Positions 5,069 to 9,320 of a stretch of DNA of 9,320 nucleotides are shown piece by piece. The position numbers and the translations under genes are program-made. Position 1 is the stretch's first letter, and each line of letters starts with the position of its first letter. The stretch is taken from assembly GCA_902797005.1 (NCBI GenBank), contig CADBRE010000138.1, forward strand, positions 1-9,320, in the 5' to 3' direction. A model generated the notes under the pieces. That model was not told the origin of the DNA, searched no databases, and saw nothing but the letters and a program-made list of their open reading frames with translations. The stretch comes from an uncultured Erysipelotrichaceae bacterium (GTDB taxonomy: Bacteria; Bacillota_I; Bacilli_A; RF39; UBA660).

Positions 5069-7254
5069 AAAAAAACAAATTAATAAAAACGATTATTATA
5101 ATGGTATTTATGGTGGCTTTAAGTTTAGCTTTTATTAAACCAATTATAAAAGGAATAAACTATGGACTTGATTTAAAAGGTGGATTTGAGGTTCTATATT
5201 TAGTAGAAAGTTTAGAAGAAGGTGAAAGTGTTTCTTCTAGTGATTTAACAAGCACTTATAAAGCAATAAGAAATAGAATAGATACTTTAGGAGTTAGTGA
5301 ACCTGAAATAACTATTGAAGGGGATAAAATCAGAGTCAAACTTCCAGGCGTTACAGATGAAGAAACTGCAAGAAATAGACTTGCTACTCCAGCAGTTTTA
5401 ACTTTTAGAAACACAGATAATGAAGAATTAATGAACGCGACTGTTTTAAAAAGCCCAGGTGCAAGTTTAGACTATGACAGAACTACAGGCAAACCAGTAG
5501 TAGCTTTAGCTATTAAAGATAATGATACATTTTATAAGGTAACTAAAGAAATAAGTGAAAGCACTGATCAGCTTATAACTATCTGGCTAGACTGGGAAGA
5601 GGGAGACACTTTTAGTAGTGAAACATGTGGAAGAGGAAATACTAAATGTGTAAGCTATGCCACAGTTGAGCAAGCGTTTTCTTCTAATGTAGTAATAAGA
5701 GGTAATTTCTCTGAAGAAGAATGTGAGGAGTTAATTGATTTCATTAATTCTGGATCTTTACCAACTAAATTATCAGAAATCTCAACAAAAACAGTTGATG
5801 CATCTTTCGGTGAAGGTACTCTAAAAACAATCGCGGTTGCAGGAGTCATAACACTTGCTTTAATAGTGATTATTCTTGTATTCTTCTATAGATTCTCTGG
5901 ATTAATTTCAAGTGCTTGCCTAATGCTTTATGTATCATCAGTATTCATTTTATTTAATCTTATAGATGGAGTGCTTACATTGACTGGAATTGCAGCTTTA
6001 ATACTAGGAATAGGAATGGCTGTAGATTCAAGCATAATAACACTTGAAAAAATAAAAGAAGAAATAAGTGAAGGAAAATCATTAAAAGGAGCATACAAAG
6101 ATGGTAACAAGAGAAGCTTAATTTCTCTAATAGACGCAAATATTACAACTTTCTTGGCCGCAGTAGTACTATTCATTTTTGGAGAAAGTAGTGTAAAAGG
6201 TTTTGCTACAATGTTAATGCTTACAATAATAGTAACAATGCTTACAATGGTACTTATAAATAGATATTTAATGAATGAAGTTGTTTCTTCAGAAATATTT
6301 GATAAAAAAGTAAAAATGCTTTTAGGAAAAGTAAAGAAACCAAAAGAAAGAAAATACTTAAAACTAAGCAAATACAATATAGGAGCCATTTGTGTAGTAG
6401 TCCTATTGGGAACAATTATGCTTATAACAAAGGGTATGAGTCTCGGTATAGATTTTAATGGTGGATCAGCTATTAATGTTAAATCAGAAGAAAGCATTAA
6501 TATAAATGTTGTAGATGAGAAACTAGATGGATATGAAATACTTGAAAAATCTAAAATTAGTGATACTGAAGCTTACTATAAATTAAGTAAAGTATTAAAT
6601 GAAGATGAGATAAAAACATTAAGACAAAGTTTTGATGAAGTGGGCTATAAATCTAATATATCTGTAATCTCTAATATAGTAAAAAGAGATTTAACTAAAA
6701 ATGCAGTAAAGTCTCTAATAATAGCAAGCATAGTAATTCTAATATATATAGCTATCAGATTTACATTCAATTTTGGAGTATCATCTATAATAGCAATTTT
6801 ATCAGATGTTCTTGTAACTATAAGTTTATTTGCAATTTTAAGAATAGAGATTAACTTTGTTTTCGTCGCAGCTATACTTACAATAATCGGTTATTCAATA
6901 AATGACACTATTATAGTGTTTGACTTAATTAGAGATAATTTAAAGAAAGAAAAGAAAATAGATGATGAAGCGTTAGAAAATGTATTAAATAATTCCATTA
7001 AATCATCATTAAAAAGAAACATACTAACAAGTATAACTACTTTAAGTGCGGTTGCAATTTTACTTATAATGAATATATCTAGCATAAAAGAGTTTAACTT
7101 AGCAGTTTTATTTGGTTTAACTGCGGGTACATTCTCATCACTTTTTGTAGCGCCATACATTTGGCTTATCTTAGAAAAAAGGAGCATAAGGCGTCCTAAA
7201 AAAGAAGAAGAAGTAGAAGTTGAAGAAAGGTTAATTAAGGGAATAAACGCATAA
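5065..7254 (+). CDS. secDF: Protein translocase subunit SecDF (fused)
   Basis: 729 residues, close to the fused Bacillus SecDF. The protein uses the proton gradient to pull exported chains through SecYEG on the outer side. The SecD half has a first helix (about 8-25), the GLDLKGG motif (34-40), a large outer P1 domain to about 250, and five further helices with GMAVDSSII. D321 there fits the proton-path Asp. The SecF half starts near 430 with its own helix, GIDFNGG (461-467), a smaller outer domain and the GYSINDTIIVFD motif (N613, D614). The C-terminal tail is acidic and basic. P1 carries a CGRGNTKC pair (C188, C195) that could form a disulfide outside. GGAGAG (5051-5056) and the ATGA overlap with comN set the start. 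Confidence 0.97.
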   Translation: MKKNKLIKTIIIMVFMVALSLAFIKPIIKGINYGLDLKGGFEVLYLVESLEEGESVSSSDLTSTYKAIRNRIDTLGVSEPEITIEGDKIRVKLPGVTDEETARNRLATPAVLTFRNTDNEELMNATVLKSPGASLDYDRTTGKPVVALAIKDNDTFYKVTKEISESTDQLITIWLDWEEGDTFSSETCGRGNTKCVSYATVEQAFSSNVVIRGNFSEEECEELIDFINSGSLPTKLSEISTKTVDASFGEGTLKTIAVAGVITLALIVIILVFFYRFSGLISSACLMLYVSSVFILFNLIDGVLTLTGIAALILGIGMAVDSSIITLEKIKEEISEGKSLKGAYKDGNKRSLISLIDANITTFLAAVVLFIFGESSVKGFATMLMLTIIVTMLTMVLINRYLMNEVVSSEIFDKKVKMLLGKVKKPKERKYLKLSKYNIGAICVVVLLGTIMLITKGMSLGIDFNGGSAINVKSEESININVVDEKLDGYEILEKSKISDTEAYYKLSKVLNEDEIKTLRQSFDEVGYKSNISVISNIVKRDLTKNAVKSLIIASIVILIYIAIRFTFNFGVSSIIAILSDVLVTISLFAILRIEINFVFVAAILTIIGYSINDTIIVFDLIRDNLKKEKKIDDEALENVLNNSIKSSLKRNILTSITTLSAVAILLIMNISSIKEFNLAVLFGLTAGTFSSLFVAPYIWLILEKRSIRRPKKEEEVEVEERLIKGINA

Positions 7255-9320
7255 TGGAAACAAAAGAATATTATTATGATAAATTAAAAGAAGTATTGTC
7301 AACTTATATGAGCGAAAGCAATATAAATGAGATAAATAAGTATTATGAATGTGCAAATAAAATGCATGAAGGGGAAGTTAGAGATAATGGCGAAGAATAT
7401 ATATGTCATATGATAAGAGTTGCTACTATTTTAGCTGAACTAGGAATGAACACGCTAACTATTGGTTGTTCGCTTATCCATGAAGCAGTCGCACAAGATA
7501 AAATGAGCGAAGAAGAAATAAATACTTCATTTGGCGAAGAAGCATACACAATATTAAACGCTTTAAGTAAACTATCACATTTAAAAAGAAATTTAGACTT
7601 TGGAAACACAGACAAATATAGAAGAATAGTTGTTGGACTATCCGAAAACCCAATTAGTTTATTTATAAAATTGGCTGACAGACTAGATACTTTAAGAAAC
7701 CCTATTAATGATAAAAAACAATTAATGGAAGAGATTGATGAAACTGAGAAAATCTATATTCCAATTGCGCATCGTCTTGGTATAAAATCAATGAAAAGTG
7801 AACTAGAAGATTTATGTTTGCAACTATCTTCTCCCGAACTTTATAAAGAAGTAAAAGAAAAAATTGGAGAAGAAAAAGAATCATTAGAGTCATCTTTATT
7901 AAAAATGAGAGATGAGTTAATAGACATATTAAATGAACACAATATTAAATATGATATGACTTACAGAGTTAAAAGTGTTCGTGGAATATATAATAAACTA
8001 AAAGCTGGGAAGAAATGGGAACAGATTTACGACTTGTTAGGACTTAGAATACTTGTTGAAAAAGTAGAAGAATGTTATTTAGTCATAGGTTTAGTTCATT
8101 CAAAGTTTAGACCAATTCCTACAAGATTCAAAGACTATATTGCAAATCCTAAAAGTAATATGTACCAGTCAATTCATACAACAGTATTTGGCGTAGATTC
8201 TAAAATGTATGAAATCCAAGTAAGAACTTATGAAATGAATGAAATAGCAGAACGCGGTGTAGCATCTCACTGGTCTTATAAAGAAAAAACAGATGGTTCT
8301 AAAACCGGCGAACTTGAAGAAAAACTAATGCAATTTAGAACGCTTATAGAAGTAAATGATTTAGAAGGAAACAAAGACTTCTTCAAAGACTTAAACAATG
8401 CACTTCCAAAAGAAGATATCTATATTTTTACACCTAAAGGAGATGTAATTGAACTACCAATTGGATCGTGCCCGGTTGACTTCGCCTATAAAATACACTC
8501 TGAAGTAGGAAATACTTGCACTGGAGCTTTAGTAAACGGGAAACTCGTAAGTTTAGATTATCATCTTCAAGATGGAGATATCGTTTCATTAATGACTCAA
8601 AAAGGTAAATCCCCATCTAAAGCATGGCTTAAGTTTGTTAAAACGGATTCTGCTAAATCTAGAATAAGGAGTTATTTCTATAAAAAAGAAAAAGAAGCAT
8701 CTACTGAAGCTGGAAAAGAGCTTATTATTTCTGAAATAAAGAAACACAAATATAGCCCTAATGATTTACTTAAAGAAGAAATAGTAGATAAACTTTTAGA
8801 AAATATGAAGTGTGAGAGCTTAGATGAAATAGCGCTTGGAGTAGCAACTCTTAAATATACTCCTAGCTCTGTAGTTAACAAACTAATAGATATAGCTTAT
8901 CCTAAAGAAGATGATACGATAGAAAAACTTTTAGAAAATACAGATATAATAAAGAACACAGAAAATGGTAAAATACTAATCGCCGGTTATGGAGATATCT
9001 TAACAAGTCTAGCATCTTGCTGTCATCCTGTTTTAGGTGATGAAATAATTGGCTACATTACAAAAGGAAATGGAATAACAATTCATAGAAAAGACTGTAA
9101 AATAGTTGATAAAGAAAGCGAAAGAATAATTACTGCAGAGTGGAATGATAAAGTGGCAGACAAATATATAACAACATTAACTGTTTATATAGATACTACA
9201 AACGATAATCTTGTTGATTTAATAACCGTAGCTACTAAATCAGAAACCATAATTTCTTCAATTAATAATAAAGGAAGAAAGAGTAGTGTTGATGTATATG
9301 AATTAATATGTAAAGTAAAA
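7254..9320 (+). CDS. relA: Rel/RelA-SpoT homolog, (p)ppGpp synthetase with degenerate hydrolase site (3' end outside window)
   Basis: 689 codons are present with no stop, so the protein continues past the edge. The ATG shares its A with the secDF stop (TAATG). Domains in order: HD hydrolase (about 25-190), synthetase (about 215-340), TGS (about 389-450), helical, zinc-finger/CC (C589, C590, H611, C615) and the start of ACT (about 640 on). The synthetase looks active: RVKS, D260 in DLLGLR, RFKD (291-294, the type found in Gram-positive and SpoT-like enzymes), YQSIHTT, and E320 in EIQVRT. In the hydrolase, R43, H52, H76 and D142 are kept. However, HDxxED reads HEAVAQ (76-81) and the RLHNMRT segment reads RLDTLRN. 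It probably makes, but barely degrades, (p)ppGpp. Confidence 0.95.
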   Translation, partial: METKEYYYDKLKEVLSTYMSESNINEINKYYECANKMHEGEVRDNGEEYICHMIRVATILAELGMNTLTIGCSLIHEAVAQDKMSEEEINTSFGEEAYTILNALSKLSHLKRNLDFGNTDKYRRIVVGLSENPISLFIKLADRLDTLRNPINDKKQLMEEIDETEKIYIPIAHRLGIKSMKSELEDLCLQLSSPELYKEVKEKIGEEKESLESSLLKMRDELIDILNEHNIKYDMTYRVKSVRGIYNKLKAGKKWEQIYDLLGLRILVEKVEECYLVIGLVHSKFRPIPTRFKDYIANPKSNMYQSIHTTVFGVDSKMYEIQVRTYEMNEIAERGVASHWSYKEKTDGSKTGELEEKLMQFRTLIEVNDLEGNKDFFKDLNNALPKEDIYIFTPKGDVIELPIGSCPVDFAYKIHSEVGNTCTGALVNGKLVSLDYHLQDGDIVSLMTQKGKSPSKAWLKFVKTDSAKSRIRSYFYKKEKEASTEAGKELIISEIKKHKYSPNDLLKEEIVDKLLENMKCESLDEIALGVATLKYTPSSVVNKLIDIAYPKEDDTIEKLLENTDIIKNTENGKILIAGYGDILTSLASCCHPVLGDEIIGYITKGNGITIHRKDCKIVDKESERIITAEWNDKVADKYITTLTVYIDTTNDNLVDLITVATKSETIISSINNKGRKSSVDVYELICKVK

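Noticed and set aside
5928..6497. Long antisense open frame of 189 codons opposite secDF
   Set aside because: It lies wholly against the conserved SecDF coding frame, has no recognisable motif, and its hydrophobic look mirrors the membrane helices on the other strand.
1..9320. Mycoplasma genetic code (TGA as Trp), suggested by the AT-richness
   Set aside because: TGA ends the signal peptidase (4170-4172) and ComN (5066-5068) genes at conserved overlaps, and all Trp codons examined are TGG.

Overview
The window looks like a chromosomal piece of an AT-rich, low-GC Firmicute (Bacilli/Mollicutes-related). The evidence is short SD-led operons, a fused SecDF, a Rel-type (p)ppGpp synthetase and a ComN-like gene beside secDF as in Bacillus. 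TGA is used as a stop (4170-4172, 5066-5068), so the code is standard and not the Mycoplasma code. The family of large secreted proteins seen at 336-2051 is common in uncultured gut Firmicutes, but the species cannot be named from sequence alone.

Left part (1-2100): a small XRE-type repressor gene, cut by the window edge, is divergent from a 571-residue exported protein. The gap between them holds a consensus sigma-A promoter and two matching dyads, TATGCA-N5-TGCATA, one inside the promoter spacer and one just after the predicted start site. This looks like a self-contained switch for one surface protein, which has its own terminator.

Middle (2101-3640): an extended -10 promoter leads to a well-initiated 11-codon ORF, MSWFRRIFWWI, with three Trp codons. 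A terminator-like hairpin follows it at once. Beyond lie a CPBP-family membrane protein whose catalytic positions are largely replaced and a protein anchored in the membrane at both ends. The arrangement resembles a Trp-codon leader-peptide attenuator, or less likely a gene for a tiny WW peptide with a membrane partner. It is the most unusual item in the window.

Right part (3687-9320): housekeeping genes. Signal peptidase I overlaps a 5-formyltetrahydrofolate cyclo-ligase gene by ATGA and ends in a clear terminator. Next is a tightly coupled comN-secDF-rel operon (ATGA and TAATG junctions), running off the right edge inside the ACT domain of Rel. Its synthetase half is well conserved, but several hydrolase active-site residues are changed, suggesting a synthetase-only alarmone enzyme. 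Signal peptidase, SecDF and the exported proteins all belong to secretion; Rel links the last operon to the stringent response.

No tRNA, rRNA, CRISPR array, insertion sequence or phage gene was seen.
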